From an uncultured Burkholderiales bacterium (GTDB lineage: Bacteria > Pseudomonadota > Gammaproteobacteria > Burkholderiales > Burkholderiaceae_C): a stretch of DNA of 9,614 nucleotides. The translations under genes were made by a program, and so were the position numbers. Numbering within the stretch: position 1 is the first letter of the stretch; each line of letters starts with the position of its first letter. The stretch is from contig CAISQQ010000166.1 in assembly GCA_903887655.1 (NCBI GenBank), forward strand, positions 1 to 9,614, given 5' to 3'. Below, piece after piece: positions 1 to 6,520 of this stretch. The notes beneath the pieces are model-generated. The model was not told where the DNA came from and searched no databases. It saw only the letters and a list, made by a program, of their open reading frames with translations.

Positions 1-93
1 GCTGCAGAACAAGCGGCCTTGATCCAGCTCATTCGTCAAATCGTGATACCACCTGCATCGACGAATGAAAAAGTCTCAAACCATGGCCCTTGA
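1..93 (+). CDS. C-terminal end of an unidentified protein (possibly a MarR-type regulator), partial
   Basis: The first reading frame is open from base 1 to a TGA at 91-93 and gives 30 residues, beginning AAEQAALIQLIRQIV and ending in a polar tail. Both other + frames close early (by 21 and 66). An amphipathic helix of the form 'EQAxLIxLIRxIV' followed by a short tail is how many MarR-family regulators end, but that resemblance rests on about 15 residues and is only inference. If real, the gene is convergent with the Bug-type binding-protein gene, 46 bases away. No convincing terminator lies between them. The gene body is outside the window, so the function cannot be settled here. Confidence 0.35.
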   Translation, partial: AAEQAALIQLIRQIVIPPASTNEKVSNHGP

Positions 94-139
94 CAGATCG
101 ATGCATTTTTAATGGTCAACGCCTCAACGGCCAAATAAC

Positions 140-1123
140 TTACTCTCGCTCGATGTGCGCTTCTTTCACCACACGCGCCCAGGTATCCACCCCCAACTTG
201 AGTTCGTCACTCAATTGATCTGCACGTCCTGCTGCAGCCATGAAGCCGGCCTTTTTAAACTGATCACTCAAGGTGGGCTCTGACATCATCTGAAGCGAGG
301 CCTGCTCCAAGCGCTTGAGCACCGCCATGGGCAAGCCCACTGGCGCAAAGAGTCCATACCATATCTCGTACGAAAACCCGCCAAAGCCCGATTGCTCCAA
401 GGTAGGAACCGAGGGCAAATCCACCGAGCGCGTGCTTCCCGTCACGGCCAAGACATTGAGCTTCTTGCTGCTCACGTGCTGCACCATGGGTGCCAAGGTG
501 GTGATCACCATCTCCACTTGCCCACCCATGGTGTCTGCAATGGCAGGGCTTGAGCCTTTGTAAGGGATGTGGTGGAATTTCGAGCCAAAACTGATGTTCA
601 AATACTCGCCAAAGAGGTGGGGGCCTGTGCCCATCCCAGGCGTTGAGTAGTTGACCGCATGGGTTTTGGAGTACTCGATGAGCTCCTTCACGTTGCTCAC
701 AGGGACATTGGCATTGACAGCCAAGCCCACCAAGCCAGTCGCCACACTGGCGATGGGTTGCAAATCCTTGATGGGGTCGTAGCGCATCGTTTTGTAAAAG
801 GCGGCGTTGGTGCCCAAGAACTCATTGCCCAGGAGCAAGGTGTAGCCGTCGGGTGTGGAGCGAGCCGCCAACTCGGCACCGATATTGCCACCTGCACCAG
901 GTCGATTGTCAATGATCACCGGTTGACCCAGCGACGACGAGAGCCGCTCGGCAAAAGGTCTGGCCACGCCATCAACACCGCCACCGGCTGGGAAAGGCAC
1001 GATCAAGCGCAGGGGGTGATTGGGGTAGGTTTGAGCGAAAGCGCTTGCCCCCGAGCAGATCATCCAAGGTAGCAATGACAGCATGAGCGCACCACGACTT
1101 GCTCGAGCAAGGGCTAAAAACAT
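140..1123 (-). CDS. Bug/TctC-family tripartite tricarboxylate transporter substrate-binding protein
   Basis: Periplasmic solute-binding protein of the Bug (TctC) family, which captures small carboxylates and similar ligands for TctAB-type transporters or for sensing. Family landmarks are present in order: RLIVPFPAGGG with a following VDGVAR, DNRPGAGGNIGAE, TPDGYTLLLG, the YDPIKDL motif, PGMGTGPH, HIPYKGSSPAIAD, GGQVEM and GLFAPVGLP. These cover the two-lobed ligand-binding fold, and the length (327 residues from this start) is normal. I chose the ATG at 1123 because AAAGGAAG sits about 4-5 bases upstream and the protein then begins directly with a Sec signal peptide (MFLALARASRG, a hydrophobic core, cleavage at ASAFA|QTYP). 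An in-frame ATG at 1159 would add 12 residues. It overlaps the stop of the upstream cupin gene as TGATG, so coupled initiation there is also possible. No tctA or tctB gene is visible, so this is an orphan, as is common in Burkholderiales. The ligand cannot be predicted. Confidence 0.93.
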   Translation of the reverse strand: MFLALARASRGALMLSLLPWMICSGASAFAQTYPNHPLRLIVPFPAGGGVDGVARPFAERLSSSLGQPVIIDNRPGAGGNIGAELAARSTPDGYTLLLGNEFLGTNAAFYKTMRYDPIKDLQPIASVATGLVGLAVNANVPVSNVKELIEYSKTHAVNYSTPGMGTGPHLFGEYLNISFGSKFHHIPYKGSSPAIADTMGGQVEMVITTLAPMVQHVSSKKLNVLAVTGSTRSVDLPSVPTLEQSGFGGFSYEIWYGLFAPVGLPMAVLKRLEQASLQMMSEPTLSDQFKKAGFMAAAGRADQLSDELKLGVDTWARVVKEAHIERE

Positions 1124-1158
1124 GGGCTTCCTTTCATTGAATCCGTGAAATGCGGACA

Positions 1159-2007
1159 TCAGGGGGTGGGAGCGCGAGGTGGCAAATGGATCTCAATCAT
1201 CTCCACACTCGAATGCGCCTGCAAGCTCTCTGGGCTGTCGTCGCTTTGGAAGGTGGCGTGCTGCTTGAAGGCTCGCCCCTGGAACTCCCCGTCCCCTTTC
1301 AGTACAAATCCAAACGAGTGGGGTTGGAGTTTGAACGCGCTGCCACTGTCCACGAGCAAAATACCGATCGCCAGTTTTCTTTGGGAAAACACCCCCAAGG
1401 ACTTCCTGAGCACCCCCATGGACTGCTGCGCCCAGGGGTCGATTTGCGCTTCAAATGTTTGCGGGTCCATGAAAACGGGTGCCGGGTACTCACTTTTTCG
1501 GTAATGGAGTTCGGTTTGGTGGATGGACTCCCAAACGGCCTCGTAGGCGTCTTGGTTGATTTTTTTTCCCGACGCGTCAACTCGCGAGTAAACCCCTTTT
1601 GCAAACGTCCCGGTGGACTTGAGGGCTTGCACACCTTCTTGAAACCGAGCTTCCGAGATATAGCCGTCACCACTGGCTCCTCCCAACTGCAGCACCAAGG
1701 TGCTCGATTCCCCGTCGATGCTTTGGGGTCCGTAAAAAACCCCTTCTGGGAAGTAACCGATGGTGCCTGGGCGCATCACGCCGTCTCGGGCAAAGTCGGC
1801 AACGCCTTTGAGTTGAATGCGAATTTGATCGAAGTTGTGCCGGTGGCGCGGCGACTCAAAGTCGGCAAAGGTGTGGGAGAGCTGGAGAAAGAAGTTGTCA
1901 GGACTGCCTTCTGGCCCATTGAGCAAGGACTGGGATTTGAAGAGCCCAACTCGTGCATGTTGACGCTCTAGAACTGGAACGTCATCGAGGTTGATCAGCG
2001 TTGTCAT
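1159..2007 (-). CDS. Cupin-fold protein of unknown substrate
   Basis: A 282-residue protein (285 if the in-frame GTG at 2016 is used) with no signal peptide, so probably cytoplasmic. The best evidence is a cupin motif near residues 53-68, PRHRHNFDQIRIQLKG, followed by RPGTIGYFPEG. This matches the H-x-H...E/Q...PG arrangement that binds a metal in many cupins, with H57 and H59 the likely ligands. A second, degenerate cupin-like stretch near the C-terminus (FGFVLKGDGEFQGR) lacks clear histidine ligands, so the protein could be bicupin with one metal site. The family covers dioxygenases, isomerases and binding proteins; I cannot name a reaction. ATG 2007 is preferred because a weak GAGTG lies about six bases upstream, while the GTG has nothing ribosome-binding-like. 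Its TGA overlaps an ATG of the Bug-type gene, indicating one operon and perhaps a joint role in taking up and processing one small molecule. Confidence 0.75.
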   Translation of the reverse strand: MTTLINLDDVPVLERQHARVGLFKSQSLLNGPEGSPDNFFLQLSHTFADFESPRHRHNFDQIRIQLKGVADFARDGVMRPGTIGYFPEGVFYGPQSIDGESSTLVLQLGGASGDGYISEARFQEGVQALKSTGTFAKGVYSRVDASGKKINQDAYEAVWESIHQTELHYRKSEYPAPVFMDPQTFEAQIDPWAQQSMGVLRKSLGVFSQRKLAIGILLVDSGSAFKLQPHSFGFVLKGDGEFQGRAFKQHATFQSDDSPESLQAHSSVEMIEIHLPPRAPTP

Positions 2008-2146
2008 AATGGACACTCAAGCGGGGTTATCAGGATCACAATGATGGAAAAACTTGCAGATCTTGGGTTCACGAACAAGGGCGTTCATCGGTGCGGGTGA
2101 GTACACCAAAAGAGCTCACGCCAGCGCATGCTCAACCCTCTTCAAA

Positions 2147-2152
2147 ATTATA
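2147..2152 (-). promoter_or_regulatory. Candidate -10 element for the cupin-Bug operon
   Basis: Read on the minus strand this is a perfect TATAAT. Transcription would start near 2140, giving a leader of about 130 bases before the cupin ATG. At 16-18 bp upstream there is no good -35 hexamer (GTCGGT, AGTCGG or AAGTCG), so a bound activator might be needed. The position next to the inverted repeat at 2153-2202 fits that idea. This is motif reading only. Confidence 0.4.
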
Positions 2153-2202
2153 GGCCCATGGCGCTCTCACCGACTTGGGGTTTAACCTTGATGCCATGGG
2201 CC
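2153..2202. repeat. Perfect 10-bp inverted repeat, operator-like, in the cupin/beta-flower divergent gap
   Basis: GGCCCATGGC (2153-2162) and GCCATGGGCC (2193-2202) are exact reverse complements separated by 30 bases, centre to centre 40 bp. The left arm directly abuts the candidate minus-strand -10 hexamer, and the right arm lies upstream of where the -35 would be. Same-face spacing of about four helical turns suits two protein-binding sites, or the stem of a long-loop hairpin. Nothing else recognisable is seen in the remainder of the 2008-2360 gap apart from two CCAATT copies near 2313 and 2327; I found no convincing promoter for the + strand gene. Confidence 0.5.
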
Positions 2203-2360
2203 GAGCGCGTTGAGCCGCTTGAGCCACAGTCTCAGTAGGTGGAGGCTTAAAAGCAGGATCTGCGCTAAACTGCAACGCGCTCCCCAAGCGTCAGCCGCAT
2301 CGCTTCAAGTCGCCAATTTAAGTCTCCAATTCAGGCGACCCCAGCAACAGGATGGACACC

Positions 2361-2753
2361 ATGAAACGAATTTTTATCTTCTTTTTTCTGACCCTCATCG
2401 GCTTGTCCAATGTGTGCGCCCAACGCATTTATGATGGCAGTGGGCGCGAGCTCGGACGGGTGGATGCAGAACGCTATTACGATGCCTCCGGGAGAAACAT
2501 CGGGCGCACAGACGGCCTCACCGTTTACGATGGATCTGGCAGACAACTCGGCCGAATTGACGGCGAGCGGGTCTACAACGCATCGGGCAGTCAGATCGGT
2601 CGCATTGATGGGGAGCGTCTCTACAGTGGATCGGGCACACAGATGGGCCGAATCGATGGTGAGCGCGTTTATGACGGGTCGGGTCGGCAAATTGCACGCA
2701 GCGAGGGTCTGCGGCGCATGCAAACCATCATCTATTTTTTCTTTTTCATGTGA
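2361..2753 (+). CDS. Secreted 16-residue repeat protein, 5-fold beta-flower type
   Basis: A 130-residue exported protein. The Sec signal peptide (MKR, then IFIFFFLTLIGLSN, likely cleaved at VCA|Q) is followed by six consecutive 16-residue units of consensus RVYDGSGRQIGRIDGE. The protein closes with RRMQTIIYFFFFM. A glycine-rich turn and alternating hydrophobic positions in each unit predict short beta strands arranged around an axis. This pattern is what databases call '5-fold beta-flower' proteins, which I know mainly from Bacteroidetes; they have no established function. The start at 2361 is preferred over the ATG at 2352 because AGGA sits about 8 bases before it, and the earlier ATG would put the AGG directly against the start. 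No lipobox is convincing (the residues before the Cys are SNV). The gene ends back to back with the convergent alpha/beta hydrolase. Role unknown; an envelope or extracellular structural or binding role is inference. Confidence 0.85.
   Translation: MKRIFIFFFLTLIGLSNVCAQRIYDGSGRELGRVDAERYYDASGRNIGRTDGLTVYDGSGRQLGRIDGERVYNASGSQIGRIDGERLYSGSGTQMGRIDGERVYDGSGRQIARSEGLRRMQTIIYFFFFM
2424..2711 (+). repeat. Six tandem 48-bp coding repeats
   Basis: The 288 bases are exactly six units of 48 bp, each encoding one 16-residue repeat. The units differ at many synonymous positions: GRIDGE is written with different codons in units 3, 4 and 5. The array is therefore an old duplication kept at protein level, not recent slippage. 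Units 3-5 are the most regular. Unit 2 has an aromatic start (RYYDASG), and unit 6 loses the GRIDGE ending in favour of ARSEGL. Confidence 0.9.
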
Positions 2754-3752
2754 TCAAACCTGGGACACGGGCTGGGTGAGCGTTGCATTGATCGCCAATT
2801 GTGCTCTCCAGCTCTCAACGAGAGCCAAGAATTGAGCGGGTTTTTCAAAAAAGGGAAGTGCGCCGCCCTCCATCGCGTGGATGGACCAATTCTCTTTTTG
2901 GGCCACCCTCCTCATTCCCCGAACATCTTTGAAGTCCCCTCGGGTGCCGTGAAACGCCAAGACCGGCAAGGCCAGTTGCTCATAAACCGTGTGGATGTCG
3001 GCGGCAAAAAGTGCGCCGGTCAAAAAGGACAAGGGAGCATATTCTGCATTGGGGACTCGGGTGGTCAAGACATCGTAGTGCCACAAGGTTTCATCGATGT
3101 GCTTGGAACCCCACGTTCTCTCTAAAAAATAGCGAATGACCTTCGGGCCCGTGAGTCGGCGAAACAAAAAGCCCCCCCAACCCGGTCCTCGAAGGATGGC
3201 ACTGAGCCACGGCACGCAGCGCGAACTCCCCGACTCACCGCGGTAAGACTTGAGTCCCCGAAACCCCGTCGGACTCACCAAGGTCAAGGCCGAGAACAAC
3301 GACAAGTCCTCGGTGCAGCAACGGGCCACGAACTCACAAGACAAGGACGTCCCCACCGCCCATAGTGGCTCACCCGGGTGCTGGGTTTGAATCCACTGGG
3401 CCACGAGCTTCACGCTGTCGGTCATGATGCGAATGGTGTAAAGAATGGCTTGGCGTTCAGACAAACCAAAGCCCGGGAGGTCAAAGGCGTAGACCGTGTG
3501 GGTCTTTTGAAGCGCCTCAAACATTGGCCTCACCTCAGCAGCACTCGCAGCGGCATTGACAGCGTGCACCACGAGCACCGGCGGGCCCTCACCAGCGCGG
3601 TAGACCCTGAGCGAACCGGCCGGTCCATTCAATGTGAAAGGTTCGGCAGGAAACGGCGGCGGTAATGGGGGGGATGAAGAAGTACGCACAAAATGTATCC
3701 ACGGAAAAGTTTTGAATCCAGCGCCCAAAACAGCAAGCCTAGGCCCCAACAC
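2754..3752 (-). CDS. Alpha/beta hydrolase fold protein with a degenerate catalytic histidine position
   Basis: Residues about 45-315 show the alpha/beta hydrolase plan: strand PPVLVVHAV (57-65), VYAFDLPGFGLSE (87-99), nucleophile elbow AVGTSLSCEF with S136 as candidate nucleophile, LVSPTGF (158-164), then LALPVLAFHGTRGDF with D273 as candidate acid. The segment that normally holds the catalytic His (usually GH-LP-x-x-E-x-P) reads EGGALPFFEKP, with Ala instead. The usual HG of the oxyanion strand is HA. No signal peptide is evident, so it is probably cytoplasmic; the substrate is unknown. The start is uncertain. The longest frame begins at a GTG (3752) with no ribosome-binding site; a GTG at 3689 is an alternative, and a TAGAAT-like -10 at 3756-3761 would favour the shorter form. 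An upstream terminator implies its own promoter. It converges with the repeat-protein gene with no gap. Confidence 0.8.
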   Translation of the reverse strand: MLGPRLAVLGAGFKTFPWIHFVRTSSSPPLPPPFPAEPFTLNGPAGSLRVYRAGEGPPVLVVHAVNAAASAAEVRPMFEALQKTHTVYAFDLPGFGLSERQAILYTIRIMTDSVKLVAQWIQTQHPGEPLWAVGTSLSCEFVARCCTEDLSLFSALTLVSPTGFRGLKSYRGESGSSRCVPWLSAILRGPGWGGFLFRRLTGPKVIRYFLERTWGSKHIDETLWHYDVLTTRVPNAEYAPLSFLTGALFAADIHTVYEQLALPVLAFHGTRGDFKDVRGMRRVAQKENWSIHAMEGGALPFFEKPAQFLALVESWRAQLAINATLTQPVSQV

Positions 3753-3825
3753 TGGATTCTAAGTTCGCGCCCTAACCCCACACCCAATGATGCCAAGCCA
3801 GGGCGATGAGGGATTGAACACGCCA

Positions 3826-3862
3826 AGAAAAAACCCCTTGGTGGTTGAGGCCAAGGGGTTCA
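3826..3862 (-). terminator. Intrinsic terminator of the lipoprotein hydrolase gene
   Basis: A perfect 10-bp inverted repeat, AACCCCTTGG (3832-3841) with CCAAGGGGTT (3851-3860) and a 9-base loop. Read on the minus strand it is followed by six T residues (complement of 3828-3833). It starts about 22 bases after the stop codon of the large minus-strand hydrolase, which is where a Rho-independent terminator should be. It separates that gene from the alpha/beta hydrolase downstream. Confidence 0.9.
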
Positions 3863-3883
3863 ATCAAGGAGTCAGACCATCAC

Positions 3884-6199
3884 TCAGGGCAGTTTTGCAA
3901 AATTCGGTTGCAAGGTCTGCATGATGCCGCGGTTTTTGTAAATCGTCACATCATCCGGCAGCAACAGACCCTTGGCTGCCAAGGCATCCACCGACGCATT
4001 CCATTGCGCCAAATAGTTGGCCTTGCTGCCATACAACTCTTGAACGCTCTTTCTGGGGTCGGCGGCGTTTTTAGAGGCCGTCAGTAAGGCAAAGGCCACT
4101 TGCGAGCTGGACAAACCGTTTTGGTCGCCGGCCACAAATCCTGGCTTACGAACACTGTAGCCTTTGGAGGTGGTGATCGCAACCGCCAAATCAGGCATCC
4201 TGACACCAGGAATGTCATTGCCTTGTGCATCGGACGTGGGCAGCATCACCGTGTAGAACTGGTTCGAAGGCTTTGAAGGAATGACCGATTCGTCGTTCAC
4301 GCTCAAGGTGTTGTAGACACCATTGAAGCTCAAACCCACACCCGACAAATCGGGCGCTCCCAAGCTCTTGGGATCTTTGGTCGGCACCGCCATCGTGCCA
4401 TCGGCCACCTTGGGGTAATAGCTGTCGAGTGGGGTGGCTGTTCCTTTGACCCAACCCTCTAGGTTGATGAGCAATGAGCGAAAGAGTGCACTGCTGGCAA
4501 TCAAAGCGGGTTGTGTGGTGGACACGGCCGAGGCTGACACGGCTCTTTCGACCGAATAATCAGGCTGGGCCACAGCGTTGTCCGACAAAACCGTCGGACC
4601 ATGAGAGGTACCGGCCGCGTAGAACATGCGCACATTGCTGGGAATGGGGATGTCTTTGCCCAAACCGTCGGTCACCGTCAAAGAGGCGCGCGCGCCGCCA
4701 AACTCAATGGGACTGTCGTACTGGAACACCTTCGGACAGGTATTGAGTTGCGTGCATTTTTGCAGCAATCCATCGGTCTTGCCGGTCAATGGGTCGGTGA
4801 TGGTCGAATACGCAAAGGGGAACTGATCGCCCGGTGTGTAATGCGTCTCGTGTTGGCGAGAATAGTCACCGGGCTTGGCCCAACGGTAATTGGTGTAGGT
4901 CTTTCTGGAGCCGCCCACCAAGGGCAACATGCCATCAAAAACTTGTTTCATGTTGGCGTCGGTGTTGAAACCTTGCCACAAGAAGTCCCTGAGGAATCGA
5001 CCCGATTGGGAGATACCCGTGGCCAAGGTCACTTTGACGCGACCGGCCAAGGGGTTGGGGTTGCCCATGGAGTCTTGTGTGCCGTTTCTGAAGAAGGAAA
5101 TCAAATCCCTCACACTCAGGAATCCGAGACCGATCGGTCTGGGATCAATGGCGGTGTAGTTGAAGTGGTAAATGGAGCCATTGTCACTGCCGGCATCCAA
5201 GCCCGCGGCCAAGGTGGGATCGGCCACCACTTTGGCGCGGTTGATGGTGACATAACCATAACCTGAGGCGGTGGTATTGCCACCTTCCAAGGAGGCGTCG
5301 CCTGCGGTGTAGGTCCAATAGGAAGGATCCACCACCAAGGGGGTGGACATGGCTGTGGTTTGAATGGTCAAGGTGGCTGGTGTTCCAGGTGCACGCTTGT
5401 AATAAGTGCCCAACAAATTGGCCGTCGCATTGTCGGCAATGAACTCATCTTGCACGGAGCCTGTGATGGATGCGTTTCCATTGGCCACATCCTTGGCCAC
5501 GGGCAAGGTCATGCCAGGCGCATACCACTTGGTGGTGCTGGTGATGCTGGCAGTGGGAACGTTCAAGGTTTGGTTGCGGTCGCCCTGCCAGCCCGAGAAC
5601 ACGATCGTCATGCCTTGCTTCATCAAAAATCCGTTCCCAGCCCCTGTGCCAGCGGTCGCTGCGGCACCCGATGTCGGGATCACGGGGGGCACGTTGGTGA
5701 ACAAATCGTTGGCTGAGCCGTCGAGCAGCTTCTCCAGTGAACTGGTGGTCGTGCGGTTGTTGACAATGTAGAGCAAACTGCCGCTAGACTTGACCTGGTC
5801 TGTGGGCATCAAGACGATGACGTCAAATTTGTAGCGCACATTGCCGTTGGCATCGGCGGCGTTTTTCAAGTCCACGATCGTGGGCGCGCAATTGTCATTG
5901 GCAGAGACTTTGCCTGTGGCCTCAGCCAAGATGTAGGTGTACGTTCCAACAGTGCCAAAACTCGCGCCATTGAAGGCCAATCCTGTGCCCTTGGTGACCA
6001 AAGACTCGATGCTGGAGTTGGTGATGGGGCAAGCTGCCGTCACTTCAGGGGGCACAATGGCCGACTTGGCCGCTGGGAATGTGGGGACAGGAAATGGTGA
6101 ACCTGAGCTGCTGCAAGCCACAAACAACACCGCACTGCTGGCGAAGACAGCACCCAATGCGAGGGTCAACTTTCGGGGACTTAGAGTTTTAAATTTCAT
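3884..6199 (-). CDS. Large alpha/beta hydrolase domain lipoprotein (Abhydrolase_10-like)
   Basis: A 771-residue exported protein. Its N-terminus (MKFKTLSPRKLTLALG, a hydrophobic core, then LFVAC with a serine-rich stretch after it) looks like a lipoprotein signal with C29 lipidated. Phe at -3 is atypical, and Ser at +2 favours the outer membrane. Family hallmarks follow: LLYIVNNR, GMTIVFSGWQGD, GLGFLSVRDLISFFRNG (about 364-380) and the nucleophile elbow TGISQSGRFLRDF with Ser397 as likely nucleophile. A catalytic His candidate is H533 in AAGTSHGPT. This combination matches the uncharacterised 'alpha/beta hydrolase domain-containing' family (PF20091 as I recall it), presumably esterases; the substrate is unknown. 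ATG 6199 is chosen over an upstream TTG (6220) because the signal peptide then starts cleanly; neither has a strong ribosome-binding site. A TATATT at 6271-6276 (minus) could be its -10. A good terminator follows. It is divergent from the DUF1800 operon. Confidence 0.85.
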   Translation of the reverse strand: MKFKTLSPRKLTLALGAVFASSAVLFVACSSSGSPFPVPTFPAAKSAIVPPEVTAACPITNSSIESLVTKGTGLAFNGASFGTVGTYTYILAEATGKVSANDNCAPTIVDLKNAADANGNVRYKFDVIVLMPTDQVKSSGSLLYIVNNRTTTSSLEKLLDGSANDLFTNVPPVIPTSGAAATAGTGAGNGFLMKQGMTIVFSGWQGDRNQTLNVPTASITSTTKWYAPGMTLPVAKDVANGNASITGSVQDEFIADNATANLLGTYYKRAPGTPATLTIQTTAMSTPLVVDPSYWTYTAGDASLEGGNTTASGYGYVTINRAKVVADPTLAAGLDAGSDNGSIYHFNYTAIDPRPIGLGFLSVRDLISFFRNGTQDSMGNPNPLAGRVKVTLATGISQSGRFLRDFLWQGFNTDANMKQVFDGMLPLVGGSRKTYTNYRWAKPGDYSRQHETHYTPGDQFPFAYSTITDPLTGKTDGLLQKCTQLNTCPKVFQYDSPIEFGGARASLTVTDGLGKDIPIPSNVRMFYAAGTSHGPTVLSDNAVAQPDYSVERAVSASAVSTTQPALIASSALFRSLLINLEGWVKGTATPLDSYYPKVADGTMAVPTKDPKSLGAPDLSGVGLSFNGVYNTLSVNDESVIPSKPSNQFYTVMLPTSDAQGNDIPGVRMPDLAVAITTSKGYSVRKPGFVAGDQNGLSSSQVAFALLTASKNAADPRKSVQELYGSKANYLAQWNASVDALAAKGLLLPDDVTIYKNRGIMQTLQPNFAKLP

Positions 6200-6370
6200 T
6201 GTTTTCGTTTCAAATTGCAATTAAAAAAATCCAATGGTTTCCATCGGCTGCGATGATCAACACGGTCTGTAATATAACGCCGCCGCGCCTGCCCGTTGGT
6301 AATGGTTAACACGCACGTGCCCAGCCCCACCGAGTGGGCGTCCTTGAGCCCTGGCGCCAAGGTTTCATCG

Positions 6371-6406
6371 ACCAAGGCAACCAAGGCAACCAAGGCAACC
6401 AAGGCG
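6371..6406. repeat. 9-bp tandem repeat, four units
   Basis: ACCAAGGCA is repeated three times exactly, with a fourth copy differing only in its last base (ACCAAGGCG). It lies in the divergent gap, about 65 bp upstream of the strong + strand promoter. A 67-codon frame that runs through it (TTG 6296, or ATG 6302, to 6499) would encode threonine-lysine-alanine repeats. That frame lacks a ribosome-binding site and ends inside the -10 hexamer, so I do not call it a gene. Confidence 0.85.
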
Positions 6407-6469
6407 AACCAGGGCATTGAACAACCTCAAGCCGTTTTTCCGCCTGAAGACGGGAGCTTGGTCGTTCCA

Positions 6470-6497
6470 TTGACAAGAAGAAAGGTCTATCTACAAT
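6470..6497 (+). promoter_or_regulatory. Sigma70-type promoter of the DUF1800-DUF1501 operon
   Basis: TTGACA (6470-6475, perfect -35), 16-bp spacer, TACAAT (6492-6497, one mismatch to the -10 consensus). Transcription should start near 6504, giving a leader of about 127 bases before the DUF1800 start codon. It is the best promoter match I see in the window and is correctly placed and oriented. Outside this promoter, the tandem repeat and the leader hairpin, I see nothing definite in the 6200-6630 gap. Confidence 0.75.
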
Positions 6498-6520
6498 GAG
6501 CACGCCAACAGAGCTGATGG

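Noticed and set aside
1150..1971. 273-codon + strand frame opposite the cupin gene
   Set aside because: The cupin reading has a recognisable HRH motif and operon context; the opposite frame has no family features and is a shadow.
2424..2711. CRISPR-like array suggested by regular 48-bp spacing
   Set aside because: There are no alternating repeats and unique spacers; the periodicity is fully explained by an open frame of 16-residue protein repeats.
3629..3826. 65-codon minus-strand frame overlapping the start of the alpha/beta hydrolase
   Set aside because: No recognisable features; it overlaps in another frame and reaches into the terminator region. A frameshifted N-terminus of the hydrolase cannot be excluded, but nothing supports it.
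4601..5266. 221-codon + strand frame inside the large hydrolase gene
   Set aside because: Antisense shadow rich in Gly, Val and Arg; the minus strand carries conserved hydrolase motifs through the whole interval.
6196..6417. 73-codon minus-strand frame with a hydrophobic LVALVALVALV stretch
   Set aside because: It is the antisense reading of the same 9-bp repeat, without start signals, and it runs over the start of the lipoprotein gene.
6296..6499. 67-codon + strand frame with a threonine-lysine-alanine repeat
   Set aside because: No ribosome-binding site, its sequence is explained by the 9-bp tandem repeat, and it ends inside the -10 hexamer of the operon promoter.
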